Of a stretch of DNA of 64,000 nucleotides, positions 43,105 to 52,413 are shown piece after piece. Under the pieces are notes generated by a model. It searched no databases and was not told the origin of the DNA. It saw only the letters and a program-made list of their open reading frames with translations. The stretch is taken from NCBI GenBank assembly GCA_017302455.1, contig JAFLDO010000012.1, forward strand, positions 1 to 64,000. The letters are read 5' to 3'. The translations under genes were made by a program, and so were the position numbers. Each line of letters starts with the position of its first letter. Position 1 is the first letter of the stretch. This stretch comes from Accumulibacter sp. (lineage in GTDB: Bacteria > Pseudomonadota > Gammaproteobacteria > Burkholderiales > Rhodocyclaceae).

Positions 43105-43316
43105 CCTCGCGTCGGCTGACAACCCCGCCGCGGTCTCGTGCCCTCCAGCACCCCCTCAAGCTCGCCATCACCGTTCGTTCGCCGCCTGCAGGACCGCGTC
43201 AAATCGCCCACGGCATACCGACGACCCACTTGCCTGAGCCGCAAGCTTGCCGTTCGCCCGCGCAAGACAAAAACGGCGACAATCCATTCCGTTCCCACGG
43301 TCATTCCTTCGCTGCC

Positions 43317-44519
43317 ATGCTCGACGCCCACCAACAGCCGCATCAGTTCCCACGCCGCCTCCTCGTCGCCGTCACCGGGCTCTCCCCGCAGATCGTCACC
43401 GAGACCCTCTACGCGCTGGCCGTCGCCCCGCCGGCGAGTGCGTTCGTGCCCACCGAGATCCATCTGATCACCACGCGCAGCGGTGCCGAGAAGGCTCGCC
43501 TCGCCCTGCTCTCGGACGAACCGGGATGGTTCCACCGTCTCAGCAACGACTACGCGCTGCCACCGATCCACTTCGCCAACGAGACCATCCACGTGCTCGA
43601 GGATGCCGACGGCAGGCCGCTCGAAGACATCCGCTCGCCCGAAGACAACCGCCGCGCCGCCGACGGTATCACCGGCATCATCCGCGGATTCACCGCCGAC
43701 CCCGACTGCGCGCTGCACGTCTCGATCGCCGGCGGCCGCAAGACCATGGGCTTCTTCCTCGGCTACGCGCTGTCGCTCTACGGCCGCCCGCAGGACAAGC
43801 TCTCGCACGTCCTCGTCTCGGAGCCCTTCGAGGCCAGCCTCGGTTTCTACTACCCGACGCCGACCAGCCGGGTTCTCGAAATGCCCGGCGGTCGCCTCGT
43901 CGACAGTGCCAAGGCGCAGGTGACGCTCGCCGAACTACCCTTCGTCAGCCTGCGCCACGGCCTGCCCGAAGCCCTGCTTACCGGCCTGGCGAGCTATAAC
44001 GAAACCGTCGAGGCCGCCCGCCATGCGCTCGCCCCGGCCGAGTTGCAGATCGACCTCGCGACGCGCCGCGTGCGTGCCGCCGGCAAGATCTTCGCGCTGC
44101 CGCCGGCCGAACTGGCCCTGCTCAGCGTCTTCGCCCGACGCGCGCTGCGCGGCGAAGCGCCATTGCCGGCGCCCGCCAAGGAACTCGCCGATGCCGACTG
44201 GAAGAAGCGTTATCTCGTCGAACTGCGCTGGATCGCCGGGCCGATGAAGGACCTCGACGAAACCGAGCGCGCGCTGCGCAAGGGCATGGATGGCGGCTAC
44301 TTCTCGGCGCACCTCTCCAAGCTCAAGAAGATCCTCAGGCGCGAACTCGGCCCCGTCGCCGAGCCCTACCTGATCAGCGACGGCGGCAGCCGGCCGCGCC
44401 GCTACAGCCTCGGCTTGCGGCCGACGGCGGTCACTTACGACGCTCTCGAACAGGAGGGGGTGCGTGGATGCGAGATCTGCGCGCCTCTTCAGCCAACGCC
44501 CCGTCGTCTCGAAAACTGA
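43317..44519 (+). CDS. CRISPR-associated CARF protein, NE0113 family, with wHTH-like C-terminus
   Basis: This 400-residue protein opens with a CARF-like domain: RRLLVAVTGLSPQIVTETLYAL, then HLITTRSG and VSIAGGRKTMGFF. This is typical of the Cas_NE0113 family, some members of which are annotated as 'ring nuclease Csm6'. It should bind, and perhaps cleave, cyclic oligoadenylate made by Cas10. The C-terminal region (about residues 245-390) looks like a winged helix with a LSKLKKILRRELG helix and a GSRPRRYSLGL wing. No HEPN RxxxxH motif is visible, so it is unlikely to be an RNase of the Csm6 HEPN type. ATG 43317 begins just before the conserved strand; earlier in-frame codons lie in unconserved sequence. 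It precedes cmr1 by 115 bases. Confidence 0.78.
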   Translation: MLDAHQQPHQFPRRLLVAVTGLSPQIVTETLYALAVAPPASAFVPTEIHLITTRSGAEKARLALLSDEPGWFHRLSNDYALPPIHFANETIHVLEDADGRPLEDIRSPEDNRRAADGITGIIRGFTADPDCALHVSIAGGRKTMGFFLGYALSLYGRPQDKLSHVLVSEPFEASLGFYYPTPTSRVLEMPGGRLVDSAKAQVTLAELPFVSLRHGLPEALLTGLASYNETVEAARHALAPAELQIDLATRRVRAAGKIFALPPAELALLSVFARRALRGEAPLPAPAKELADADWKKRYLVELRWIAGPMKDLDETERALRKGMDGGYFSAHLSKLKKILRRELGPVAEPYLISDGGSRPRRYSLGLRPTAVTYDALEQEGVRGCEICAPLQPTPRRLEN

Positions 44520-44557
44520 CAAGCTTGCCGTCGCTCAAACCGTCCGCAGGAGACGCT

Positions 44558-44638
44558 ATGCTGCAAAGGATTGCAGCCAAGCGCTCTCCCAGGGACACGC
44601 ATCCGACCTACCATCCGGAACCGATGAGGAAGAAATGA
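44558..44638 (+). CDS. Possible 26-residue leader ORF before cmr1
   Basis: ATG 44558 follows AGGAG (44548-44552) and opens a 26-codon frame (starts MLQRIAAKR, ends PEPMRKK). Its TGA (44636-44638) overlaps the cmr1 start in an ATGA. Such a layout can couple translation of cmr1 to a short upstream peptide. No homology is known to me and the frame could be fortuitous. Confidence 0.35.
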   Translation: MLQRIAAKRSPRDTHPTYHPEPMRKK

Positions 44639-45744
44639 CAAGAACACACATCGAGTACGACCTCAGCTTCGCCACGCCTGCCTTCGTCGGCGATGCGGCG
44701 CAACAGGCACAATGGCGCACCCCACCGCTCAAGGCGTTGATTCGCCAATGGTGGCGAGTGGTCAAGGCACCCCAGGTCGGTTTCAGCGTCGACGGACCCG
44801 ACGGATTACGGGCGGCCGAGAACATCCTCTTTGGCAGCGCATCCGACAACAAGTCACACCAGTCTCTCGTAAGACTGCGTCTGAAAGAATGGGCGGTGGG
44901 CCATCTGGCCAATTCCGCTTGGCCCAGACAGGAAATTAACAAGATTTCTCTCGGAAAGCCGGGACCAGGCATTCGCGCCGATCTTTACCTTGGCTTTGGC
45001 CCGGTGGCACCAGAGAGCAGAGGAAAAGGGATCGCCGAGCATGTACGGCTGGCGATCGACCCGCAAAAACAGCGCAACGAACTGTCGGTCCTGTTTGCGC
45101 GAACGGTTACCGGAAGCCAGATCGACGAAGTTCGTCAGGCAATCCGGTTGGCTTCGTGGTTTGGCGGCATTGGCAGCCGCTCGCGCAACGGCTGGGGGTC
45201 GATCACATTTCAGGGCGACGCCATCCCCCGACTGCCGCCATCTCCTAACGACTTGACGGCTTACTGCCAGCCGTTCCGCGGATGCTTCACGACCGATCGC
45301 GACTGGCCGCATGCAATCGGCAAAGACGACCTGGGTCCGCTGGTCTGGGTGGGAAAAAAGGACGGAGCGACGTTCAGGAACTGGCGAGAGGCCGTGTTTT
45401 TCCTCGCCACCTTACGACGTGACATCCGGGCTGCTGCAAAGCACTTTGGGCGGAATGAAGACATTTCCGCCAACCAGTTGATTGCCTACCCGGTAACCAA
45501 AGCGAACAACAGGCGCTGGGGCAACGACGAACGGATCGCAGGATCGCTACGCCTGAAAGTCGTTGAAACGGGGCAGGGACTGGTGCCGGTCGCGGTCCAT
45601 CTGCCCTGTGCGGTTCCCCGGGGCCTGTTCGACAAACTATCGTCGAACGATCAACAGTGGATCAATCGCCATCAGATCGAGATCTGGGGCGCTGTGCATC
45701 AGGACATCGACCAGAAGATGAATCGCCTTGGAGCCGCCAAATGA
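44635..45744 (+). CDS. cmr1: Type III-B CRISPR RAMP protein Cmr1
   Basis: This 369-residue RAMP subunit of the Cmr effector complex is expected at the end of the complex that contacts the 3' part of the crRNA and target. The N-terminal strand ends in TPAFVGDA, followed by PPLKALIRQWWR, the Cmr1 signature. The glycine-rich loop GGIGSRSRNGWGS (about residue 180) is typical of RAMP folds. ATG 44635 has GAGGAAG just upstream; the longer open frame to 44464 is not conserved. The stop overlaps the cas10 start (ATGA at 45741-45744). It is the first gene of the canonical cmr1-2-3-4-5-6 order. Confidence 0.9.
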   Translation: MTRTHIEYDLSFATPAFVGDAAQQAQWRTPPLKALIRQWWRVVKAPQVGFSVDGPDGLRAAENILFGSASDNKSHQSLVRLRLKEWAVGHLANSAWPRQEINKISLGKPGPGIRADLYLGFGPVAPESRGKGIAEHVRLAIDPQKQRNELSVLFARTVTGSQIDEVRQAIRLASWFGGIGSRSRNGWGSITFQGDAIPRLPPSPNDLTAYCQPFRGCFTTDRDWPHAIGKDDLGPLVWVGKKDGATFRNWREAVFFLATLRRDIRAAAKHFGRNEDISANQLIAYPVTKANNRRWGNDERIAGSLRLKVVETGQGLVPVAVHLPCAVPRGLFDKLSSNDQQWINRHQIEIWGAVHQDIDQKMNRLGAAK

Positions 45745-48638
45745 ACAGCCTCTGGAAAAAGAAACTCGCCGCCTGGCTGCACGACCCGGCGGAGAAGGCG
45801 CTGGTCCTGATGCGCGACGACGTGGGCCACGAACACGGTTCGGTAAAAGCCCTTCGCGAACTGCTCGGCATCAACGGTAGCGATTTCGACAAGCGCGCCG
45901 ACTGGTTCGCGGCGGCGGCCGACCGACCACAATGGCCATGCGAACCCGGCCGGAAGCGCCCCGCGTGGGCCAACGTCCGCTTCGCCAATCAGCCGGTGCT
46001 GATCCACCCGCTGTCCGGCGAAGAGATCGACCTGGGCAGTCTGGACGAAATCGCCGCGAGGCATATCCGCACGGTCAGCCTGGAACACTTCAGCGAGCTG
46101 ATCGAACGCGACGCCGACGGCAAACCCGACCTGCGGCTGACCTATCTCGCCTTCTGGCGTTTCGGCCCCGAGCCTGCCCTCGTCGCGCCGGAAATCGGCG
46201 ATCTCTGGCGCATCCTGCCCGCCGACACCCGCGTCCCCGATCACTCGATCTGGACGCACCTGGACACCGTTTCGGCGCTCACCGGTGCGCTCGCCGACGA
46301 CCAGCCGGCCCTGCTCAGCATGAGCTTCGGTCCCGTCCAGGGCTTCATCGCCCAGGCCCGTTCGACCTCCGACCTGTGGGCGGGATCGCACCTGCTGTCC
46401 TCGCTGGTTTGGGAAGGTCTCCAAGTCATCTGCTCAGCGCTCGGGCCTGACGCCATCGCCTTCCCCAACCTGCGCGGCGTCGCCGCGGTCGACCGCTGGC
46501 TACTCGAAGTCGCCGACACGACGGGCCACGGCGCGCAGTGGCGCCAGCGCTTCGCCAACATCGACGCCGAATGGCTGCACCGCGCCACCGACGCCAACCC
46601 GCTATTCGCCGCGACGCTGCCCAACAAGTTCATGGCCATCGTACCGGCGCGCCAGGCCGAGCAACTGGCGCGGCAGGTCGTCGCAGCCGTTCGGGAAGCA
46701 GCCCGCGCTTGGGCTGCGGAGGCTGCGCTGCGCGTTCTCGGCAACGGCGATGGCACCCTGCACTGGCAAGGACAACTCGACAGCCAGCTCGCCGGCTTCC
46801 CCGAAGCGCAATGGGCCATCGCCGAGTGGCCCATCGACAACGGGAGCGACGGGCTTCCCGATGCCGATCGCTTGCGCCAGGCACTGAACGCTTACGGCAC
46901 CGACAGCCTGTTCGGAGAAAGAGTCTGGAAAGTGCTCAACCGCGAGGTAACGGTCGACGGCGCCGACTTCTTTAAACCCAACGCGGGCATTCTCTATCCG
47001 GCCGTGCACGAACTTGCCGAGCGCAGCCTCGCCGCTGCCAAGGCACTGCGTCCCTTCAAGCCACTGGCACAGCACGGACACCGCTGCACGCTTTGCGGTG
47101 AACGCGAATGGCTGGCTGACAGCCATGGCCAACTGCAAGTCCCCGCCGGCGAGCGTCGCGAGACTCCCTGGCTACGGCAAGCCAACCACTACGGAATCCG
47201 CAAGGGCGAACATCTGTGCGGCGTATGCACCCTCAAACGCCTGTGGCCGACGCTGTTCGTCGAAGAGCTGGGCGAGTTGCTCGATGACAGACCGGCCCGT
47301 TTTGTGATCAGCACACACACCATGGCACTGGCGACGTCGCTCGACCACCTGGCAGACAACTTCGGGACGACAACGCTTGAAACGCTCAGGGCGCTGTCGT
47401 GCAAATTTGGTATCGTCGAGCACCAGGCCGTAGCGCTTCCGAGTTCGCTGCATGCCCGCTTGTGCGCGCTGCGGCAACCCAACCTCGTTGAAATCGTCAA
47501 GCGCCTGCCATCGGCCCTCGACGACGCCCGCGACGACGCGGCCGAAGGGCGTCTTGCGGATGACATCACCAAACTGCTCGGCGCCAGACCCGAAACCTAC
47601 TACGCGCTGATCCAGATGGACGGCGACCATATGGGGGCCTGGCTGGCTGGCAATGACCCCGACTATCAATGCCGCTTCCCGGCCACCTGGCACCCGCAGG
47701 TACGCGCGTCGCTCGACCCATTCCGTGGCGACCCAGCGGTGGCCGCCTATCTGGACTCATCACGGCCCCCCTCCCCGGCTCGCCACGCCGCCATATCCGC
47801 CGCGCTCAACGATTTCTCGACGCACGTCGCCCGACACATCGTCGAAAACGTCTGCAAAGGCAAGCTGCTCTACGCCGGCGGCGACGATGTCCTGGCAATG
47901 CTCTCGGTCGACGATCTGCTGCCGGCGATGCTCCTGCTGCGCGCCGCCTGGAGCGGCAGCGCCGACTTGAGTGGCTTGCCGGGCGACATCGACGTCAAGG
48001 GACTGCAACTCAAGAAGGGCTACGCCCGCCTCAAGGGCCGCCTGATGCCCATGATGGGCAGCCGTGCCAGCGCCAGTATCGGCGCGGTGATCGCCCACCA
48101 CCAGTCGCCGCTGTCGGCCGTGCTGCGCGAGTTGCGTCGAGCCGAAGCGGCGGCCAAGACGCATGGCCGCAACGCCTTCTGCCTGCGCGTCATCAAACGT
48201 GGTGGCGGGGAAGTCGGCGTCACCAGCCGCTTCTGGGCGATGGCGCAGGCAGGAGGGCCAACGCCCGCGGCACCGCTGCTGGCCGATACCGCCTTGGGAC
48301 TACTGCTGCGCTTCGCCGAAACACTGGCGCAGCCCCAGGTTTCGCGACGCGCCGTGTACAACGCCCTCGAATGGCTGTCCGGCCTGCCGGAACGTGGCGG
48401 CGACGGCATGAGCGACGAAGCCTGGCGGGACATGCTGGCCAGTAATCTGGCCTGGCAGATCGCAAGACAGGGCGGCGTGGTGCAGCACGCGAGGGAGTTC
48501 GTCGACCTGGCCTGTCGCGAAAGTGCCAGGCCGTCGGAAACGACGCGCGTCCTCGGCGAGTTGCTGGTCACCGCCGAATTCTTCGCCCGCAACGGCCGCG
48601 CCTTCGGCCACGCGGGTACACAAGCAGGAGCATTTTGA
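45741..48638 (+). CDS. cas10: Cas10/Cmr2, large subunit of the type III-B complex
   Basis: This 965-residue protein is the signalling and DNase subunit. The N-terminal HD pair (H14-D15 in WLHDPAEKAL) is intact, so target-activated ssDNA cleavage is expected. A zinc site is suggested by CTLCGE (about residue 449) and CGVC (about 493-496). The GGDD motif of the second palm domain is at residues 713-716 (YAGGDDVLAML), so cyclic oligoadenylate synthesis is also expected. This fits the two CARF proteins encoded alongside. The start at 45741 overlaps the cmr1 stop, and the stop overlaps the cmr3 start (TGATG). The length is within the usual range for Cmr2. Confidence 0.94.
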   Translation: MNSLWKKKLAAWLHDPAEKALVLMRDDVGHEHGSVKALRELLGINGSDFDKRADWFAAAADRPQWPCEPGRKRPAWANVRFANQPVLIHPLSGEEIDLGSLDEIAARHIRTVSLEHFSELIERDADGKPDLRLTYLAFWRFGPEPALVAPEIGDLWRILPADTRVPDHSIWTHLDTVSALTGALADDQPALLSMSFGPVQGFIAQARSTSDLWAGSHLLSSLVWEGLQVICSALGPDAIAFPNLRGVAAVDRWLLEVADTTGHGAQWRQRFANIDAEWLHRATDANPLFAATLPNKFMAIVPARQAEQLARQVVAAVREAARAWAAEAALRVLGNGDGTLHWQGQLDSQLAGFPEAQWAIAEWPIDNGSDGLPDADRLRQALNAYGTDSLFGERVWKVLNREVTVDGADFFKPNAGILYPAVHELAERSLAAAKALRPFKPLAQHGHRCTLCGEREWLADSHGQLQVPAGERRETPWLRQANHYGIRKGEHLCGVCTLKRLWPTLFVEELGELLDDRPARFVISTHTMALATSLDHLADNFGTTTLETLRALSCKFGIVEHQAVALPSSLHARLCALRQPNLVEIVKRLPSALDDARDDAAEGRLADDITKLLGARPETYYALIQMDGDHMGAWLAGNDPDYQCRFPATWHPQVRASLDPFRGDPAVAAYLDSSRPPSPARHAAISAALNDFSTHVARHIVENVCKGKLLYAGGDDVLAMLSVDDLLPAMLLLRAAWSGSADLSGLPGDIDVKGLQLKKGYARLKGRLMPMMGSRASASIGAVIAHHQSPLSAVLRELRRAEAAAKTHGRNAFCLRVIKRGGGEVGVTSRFWAMAQAGGPTPAAPLLADTALGLLLRFAETLAQPQVSRRAVYNALEWLSGLPERGGDGMSDEAWRDMLASNLAWQIARQGGVVQHAREFVDLACRESARPSETTRVLGELLVTAEFFARNGRAFGHAGTQAGAF

Positions 48639-49819
48639 TGAGCGTACCGACGCCCTTCTACCACTTCGTTCAGCCGCTCGACGTGCTGATGATCCGCGGC
48701 AACAAGTCTTTCGGCGGCGACGGCCAGCACGGCGAAGCCGTCATGCCGCCCTGGCCGTCGCGCTTCGCCGGCGCCTTCCGCGCGGCGCTGCTCGGCAAGG
48801 ACGCGGGCCAACTCGCGAGCTTCGCGCATGCCGGCGACCGCCTCACCGGCGAGTTGGGCGCGGTGCTCGGCAGCCGTGACGCGCCCGGCAGCTTTGCCAT
48901 CAATTGGCTGTCACTCGCAATTCTCGGTGCCGGTGCCGGTGCCGGTTCGCTGCGCGCGATCGTGCCGCTGCCGGCCGACCTCGTCGCCTTCGACGCCCCC
49001 GGTGTCGCATCGCTGGTCGCCCTTCAGCCGACTGCCCCGTCGGCCGGCTGCACGGCAAGCGGCGAGTTGCCTCTCGTCGCCCACCTGCGTATCGCCAGGC
49101 AGGCCAAGCCACAGGCCGGCCGCTGGCTCGACGCCACAGGCCTGGCTGCGTACCTGCGCGGCGAACTGCCGGCGCGCACGCTGAGCAGCGCCGATCTCTT
49201 CAAACGCGAAACCCGGCTGGGCATCGCTCTCGACCACGGCTCGCGAACGGCCGCCGATGGCGCGCTCTATACCAGCGAAGCGATCGCCCTCGACCAGGCC
49301 GTCGGCTTCCTCGTCGGCTGCGAGGGAGACGCTGGCCAGTTGCCGAAATCAGGTCACCTGCGACTCGGTGGCGACGGCAAGGGTGCAAGCTACCTCGCTA
49401 TTGCCTTCACCGCACCCGTTGTACCCCCGCAAGAAATCACGACCAGCCGCTGCTTCCGGATCATCCTCGCGACGCCTGGCCTATTCGCCGGCGGCTGGCT
49501 ACCGGAAGGTGTCACGCGCTGCGGCTCCGCGGGGGAGTACCGACTGCAAGGCGACGGCTTCTCCGCGCGCCTTGCCTGCGCCGCCGTCCCGCGCTTCGAC
49601 ACCATCTCCGGCTGGGATCTCGTGCGGCAGCAGCCCAAGACCGCCCAACGGGCGGCCCCGGCCGGCAGCGTGTACTGGTTCGACGACTTTGCCGGCGATG
49701 TCGGCAAGCTTGCCGAATGGGTGGCTGGCGGCCTGTGGGGCGATAATCCTGACCGACAACGCCGCGCGGAAGGCTTCAACCGCGCCTGGCTCGGACTTTG
49801 GAGGAGAAACACACCGTGA
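48638..49819 (+). CDS. cmr3: Type III-B CRISPR protein Cmr3
   Basis: This 393-residue RAMP (Cas5-like) subunit holds the 5' handle of the crRNA together with Cas10. Family features include YHFVQPLDVLMIRGNKSFGG at the start, the PPWPSRFAGAFRAALL helix, and a late glycine-rich region (about 290-310). ATG 48638 overlaps the cas10 stop codon; an in-frame TTG lies immediately before it. The 72-base gap to cmr4 is the largest inside the cmr operon. Confidence 0.88.
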   Translation: MSVPTPFYHFVQPLDVLMIRGNKSFGGDGQHGEAVMPPWPSRFAGAFRAALLGKDAGQLASFAHAGDRLTGELGAVLGSRDAPGSFAINWLSLAILGAGAGAGSLRAIVPLPADLVAFDAPGVASLVALQPTAPSAGCTASGELPLVAHLRIARQAKPQAGRWLDATGLAAYLRGELPARTLSSADLFKRETRLGIALDHGSRTAADGALYTSEAIALDQAVGFLVGCEGDAGQLPKSGHLRLGGDGKGASYLAIAFTAPVVPPQEITTSRCFRIILATPGLFAGGWLPEGVTRCGSAGEYRLQGDGFSARLACAAVPRFDTISGWDLVRQQPKTAQRAAPAGSVYWFDDFAGDVGKLAEWVAGGLWGDNPDRQRRAEGFNRAWLGLWRRNTP

Positions 49820-49891
49820 CTGCTGTTTCGCTCCCGACTCGCCAATTCAATGCCACCGCTGCAACCTGATCCTCGACGAAAGGCCATCTCC

Positions 49892-50809
49892 ATGTTCGAA
49901 GCCCAGCAACTCGTTTTCTACTCCTGCGTCAGCCCCGTCCACATGGGCGCCGGTCAGGCGATCGGCGTCATCGACAACCCCATTCAGCGCGAAGTCCACA
50001 CCGGCCATCCGCTGATCGCCGGATCCGGCCTGAAGGGCGCCGTGCGGCACCACTTCACGCGTACCTGGCAGGATAACGAGCTGATCAGCCGCCTGTTCGG
50101 ACCCGAGCGCAACGCCTCCGACCATGCCGGCGCGATCGCCTTCAGCGATGCCACACTGGTCACCTTCCCGGTGCGCTCGCTGCGCAACACCTTCGTCCAC
50201 GCCACCTGCCCGAGCGCTCTGGCTCGACTCAAACGCCTCGCCGGAAGCACTGCGGCATGGGCCGTACCAAGCGTCGACGAAGGCAAGGCTCGGCTTGCAA
50301 GTGCGGCCATCCTGTCCGACAAACGCCTGCTGTTGGAAGTGTTCGATTTCGCCGCGGCAGCGGATGCGGAAGTCACCGTCGTCGCCGACTGGCTGGCCAC
50401 GAATGCTCTGCCACCCGGTGCCGAGCACGAGTTCTTTCGCAACAAACTGAAGAATGACCTCGTCGTGCTCTCGGACACGGATTTCGGGCACTTCGTCCGC
50501 AATGCGACGGTTATCGAAGCGCACGTCAGAATCGACGACAAGACCGGTGCGGCGGCCGACGGCGCGCTGTTCTACACCGAGAACCTGCCACCCGAGTCGC
50601 TGCTCGTCGGTCTGCTGCTCGCCAGTGTCGAGCGCCGCAAAGGCCCCGGCAAGGACGACCTCTACGACGCCGACCGCGTGCTCGCCGCCGTGCTCCATGA
50701 CCAGGGCGAGCGCTGCGGGCTGCACGACCACCTGCTGCAGGTCGGCGGCGACGCCACCACCGGCCGCGGCCTGCTTGTCATCCATGCCGCCTCGGGAGAT
50801 CGCCAATGA
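49892..50809 (+). CDS. cmr4: Type III-B CRISPR protein Cmr4
   Basis: This 305-residue RAMP forms the helical backbone of the Cmr complex and carries the target-RNA cleavage activity. Motifs include SPVHMGAGQAIGVIDNPIQRE, then HPLIAGSGLKGAVRHHF, both diagnostic for Cmr4; the acidic residue in the first motif is the usual catalytic region. The start is ATG 49892 with GAAAGG upstream (49878-49883). The frame is open to 49850, but that part is unconserved. The stop overlaps the cmr5 start (ATGA at 50806-50809). Confidence 0.93.
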   Translation: MFEAQQLVFYSCVSPVHMGAGQAIGVIDNPIQREVHTGHPLIAGSGLKGAVRHHFTRTWQDNELISRLFGPERNASDHAGAIAFSDATLVTFPVRSLRNTFVHATCPSALARLKRLAGSTAAWAVPSVDEGKARLASAAILSDKRLLLEVFDFAAAADAEVTVVADWLATNALPPGAEHEFFRNKLKNDLVVLSDTDFGHFVRNATVIEAHVRIDDKTGAAADGALFYTENLPPESLLVGLLLASVERRKGPGKDDLYDADRVLAAVLHDQGERCGLHDHLLQVGGDATTGRGLLVIHAASGDRQ

Positions 50810-51168
50810 ACACCCTCGACCAACGGCGTGCGCAATACGCCTGGGAACGTGCGAACCGCAACACCGTGGTTGACGGCTACCGCGAGATGGTCAAGGGCGC
50901 TCCCGCACTGATCATGGGCAACGGGCTGATGGCGACACTCGCCTACTACCGCTCCCGCACCGGCAGCAACGAACGTGCCGCATCGGTCCTTCTCGAAGAC
51001 GTGCTCGGCTGGCTGGCAAAGCGTCAGATCGTCCCCGCCGATTTCGCATTGGCGATGAACGAGTTTTTCAAGGCCGACGCACAGCGTCTGATGCGCGCCA
51101 CTGACGAAACGCTGGCCATGCTCCGGTGGCTACGCCAGTTTGCCGACGCCGTGAAGGACGCACGATGA
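50806..51168 (+). CDS. cmr5: Type III-B CRISPR protein Cmr5
   Basis: This small, all-helical subunit of 120 residues runs alongside the Cmr4 backbone. It begins with the family-like TLDQRRAQYAWE segment and contains KGAPALIMGNGLMATLAYY, both typical of Cmr5. It overlaps cmr4 upstream and cmr6 downstream by four bases each (ATGA), so translation of the three is coupled. Confidence 0.92.
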   Translation: MNTLDQRRAQYAWERANRNTVVDGYREMVKGAPALIMGNGLMATLAYYRSRTGSNERAASVLLEDVLGWLAKRQIVPADFALAMNEFFKADAQRLMRATDETLAMLRWLRQFADAVKDAR

Positions 51169-52328
51169 ACGTCGCCGCCGTTCCCGAATACGTCGTCAAG
51201 GCCGCCGCCGGCTTCCGCCATTGTCCGCCCGGCCACCGCTTCAATCTCTATTTCGAGATCTGGCAGCAGGATAACTGGCAAATCGCCAAGAACGGCAAAG
51301 CCGAGGCGCTAGGTCAGTGCCTGGCCCTCGGCGATGCCCTCCCGGTCCTTGGCGCACTACGCCGCCGCCAGCACGCCCTCGCCATGACTCTGCCAGAACC
51401 GCAGCGCCACATCATCGACGCCGTGTCGACAGCACCCTTCGCCACCGGACTCGGACTCGAACACCCGGTCGACAACGGCTTCGCTTTCATCTCGCCCTAC
51501 GGCCTGCCCTACCTCGCCGGCAGCGGCGTCAAGGGCGTGCTGCGTCAGGCAGCGAACGAGTTGCGGGACGACGGCGATGCAGCGATCACGCAACCGCTGA
51601 TCGACGTGCTCTTCGGCCAGGAACTGCAAGGCGCCGACGCGCTGCGTGGCGCGCTGACCTGCTGGGATGTCTGTCCGCAGCCGTTCGGGGACAGCCTTGT
51701 CGTCGAGATCATGACACCCCACTTCGGCGACTACTACCAGAACAAGGGCACGCCACACGACGCCGGCAAACCCAATCCGATTCCCTTTCTGGCTGTCCCC
51801 GCGCGCTCTGCCTTCCGCTTCGTACTCACCTGCGATCCAGCACGCCTGCCGGCAGAGTGCCCCGACTGGAAGGCCACCCTCGACCGGATCATCGAACACG
51901 CCTTTACCTGGCTGGGTTTCGGTGCCAAGACCACAGTCGGCTACGGCGCGCTGGCCGAAGATCCCGCGGCTGCGGACGAGCGGCGGCGCGTGGAGGATCA
52001 ATCGCGACAGCAGGCAGCAGCAGCAGCCGAGGCGGCGCGCCGCGCGCAACTCTCGCCGGAAGAGCAGGAACTGGAGGTTGCCCGTGGCCGCATCGCTGTC
52101 TTGCGCAGCGCTTTCGATACTGCGAAGGCAAAACCAAAGTACCAGCCAGGTTCACCGATCGACCAGGAACGCTTGAAACTCTTCCAGGAGGCTGTGGAAT
52201 GGCAAGACCAGACCGCGCGCCGTGAGGCCGCCGCGCTGCTACGCGAAGTCATCAAGTGGACCGGCTGGCCAGGCAAGAAGGAGCGTAAGCAGGAGTTTCA
52301 GGCCTGGCTGAACGCGCTGGAATCATGA
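51165..52328 (+). CDS. cmr6: Type III-B CRISPR protein Cmr6
   Basis: This 387-residue RAMP sits at the crRNA 3' side of the complex. Motifs are ATGLGLEHPVDNGFAF, then PYLAGSGVKGVLRQAANE, and the late GFGAKTTVGYGAL glycine-rich loop. The C-terminal 110 residues form a charged, probably coiled helix region (QAAAAAEAARRAQLSPEEQE) longer than in many Cmr6 proteins. The start at ATG 51165 overlaps the cmr5 stop. Confidence 0.9.
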   Translation: MNVAAVPEYVVKAAAGFRHCPPGHRFNLYFEIWQQDNWQIAKNGKAEALGQCLALGDALPVLGALRRRQHALAMTLPEPQRHIIDAVSTAPFATGLGLEHPVDNGFAFISPYGLPYLAGSGVKGVLRQAANELRDDGDAAITQPLIDVLFGQELQGADALRGALTCWDVCPQPFGDSLVVEIMTPHFGDYYQNKGTPHDAGKPNPIPFLAVPARSAFRFVLTCDPARLPAECPDWKATLDRIIEHAFTWLGFGAKTTVGYGALAEDPAAADERRRVEDQSRQQAAAAAEAARRAQLSPEEQELEVARGRIAVLRSAFDTAKAKPKYQPGSPIDQERLKLFQEAVEWQDQTARREAAALLREVIKWTGWPGKKERKQEFQAWLNALES

Positions 52329-52413
52329 GCTGCGTCCGCCAAAGTGGGCTGACAGCCAAAAGGCGAGTAACTAGATTGATCACTTTCGACGATCGGCAAC
52401 CCGGAGCATGACC

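Noticed and set aside
39903-43808. 1301-codon open frame on the - strand
   Set aside because: It lies antisense to the STAND and WD40 genes. It is low-complexity sequence rich in AVGAEGG-like repeats that mirrors the WD40 periodicity and has no ribosome site. The + strand carries clear domains.
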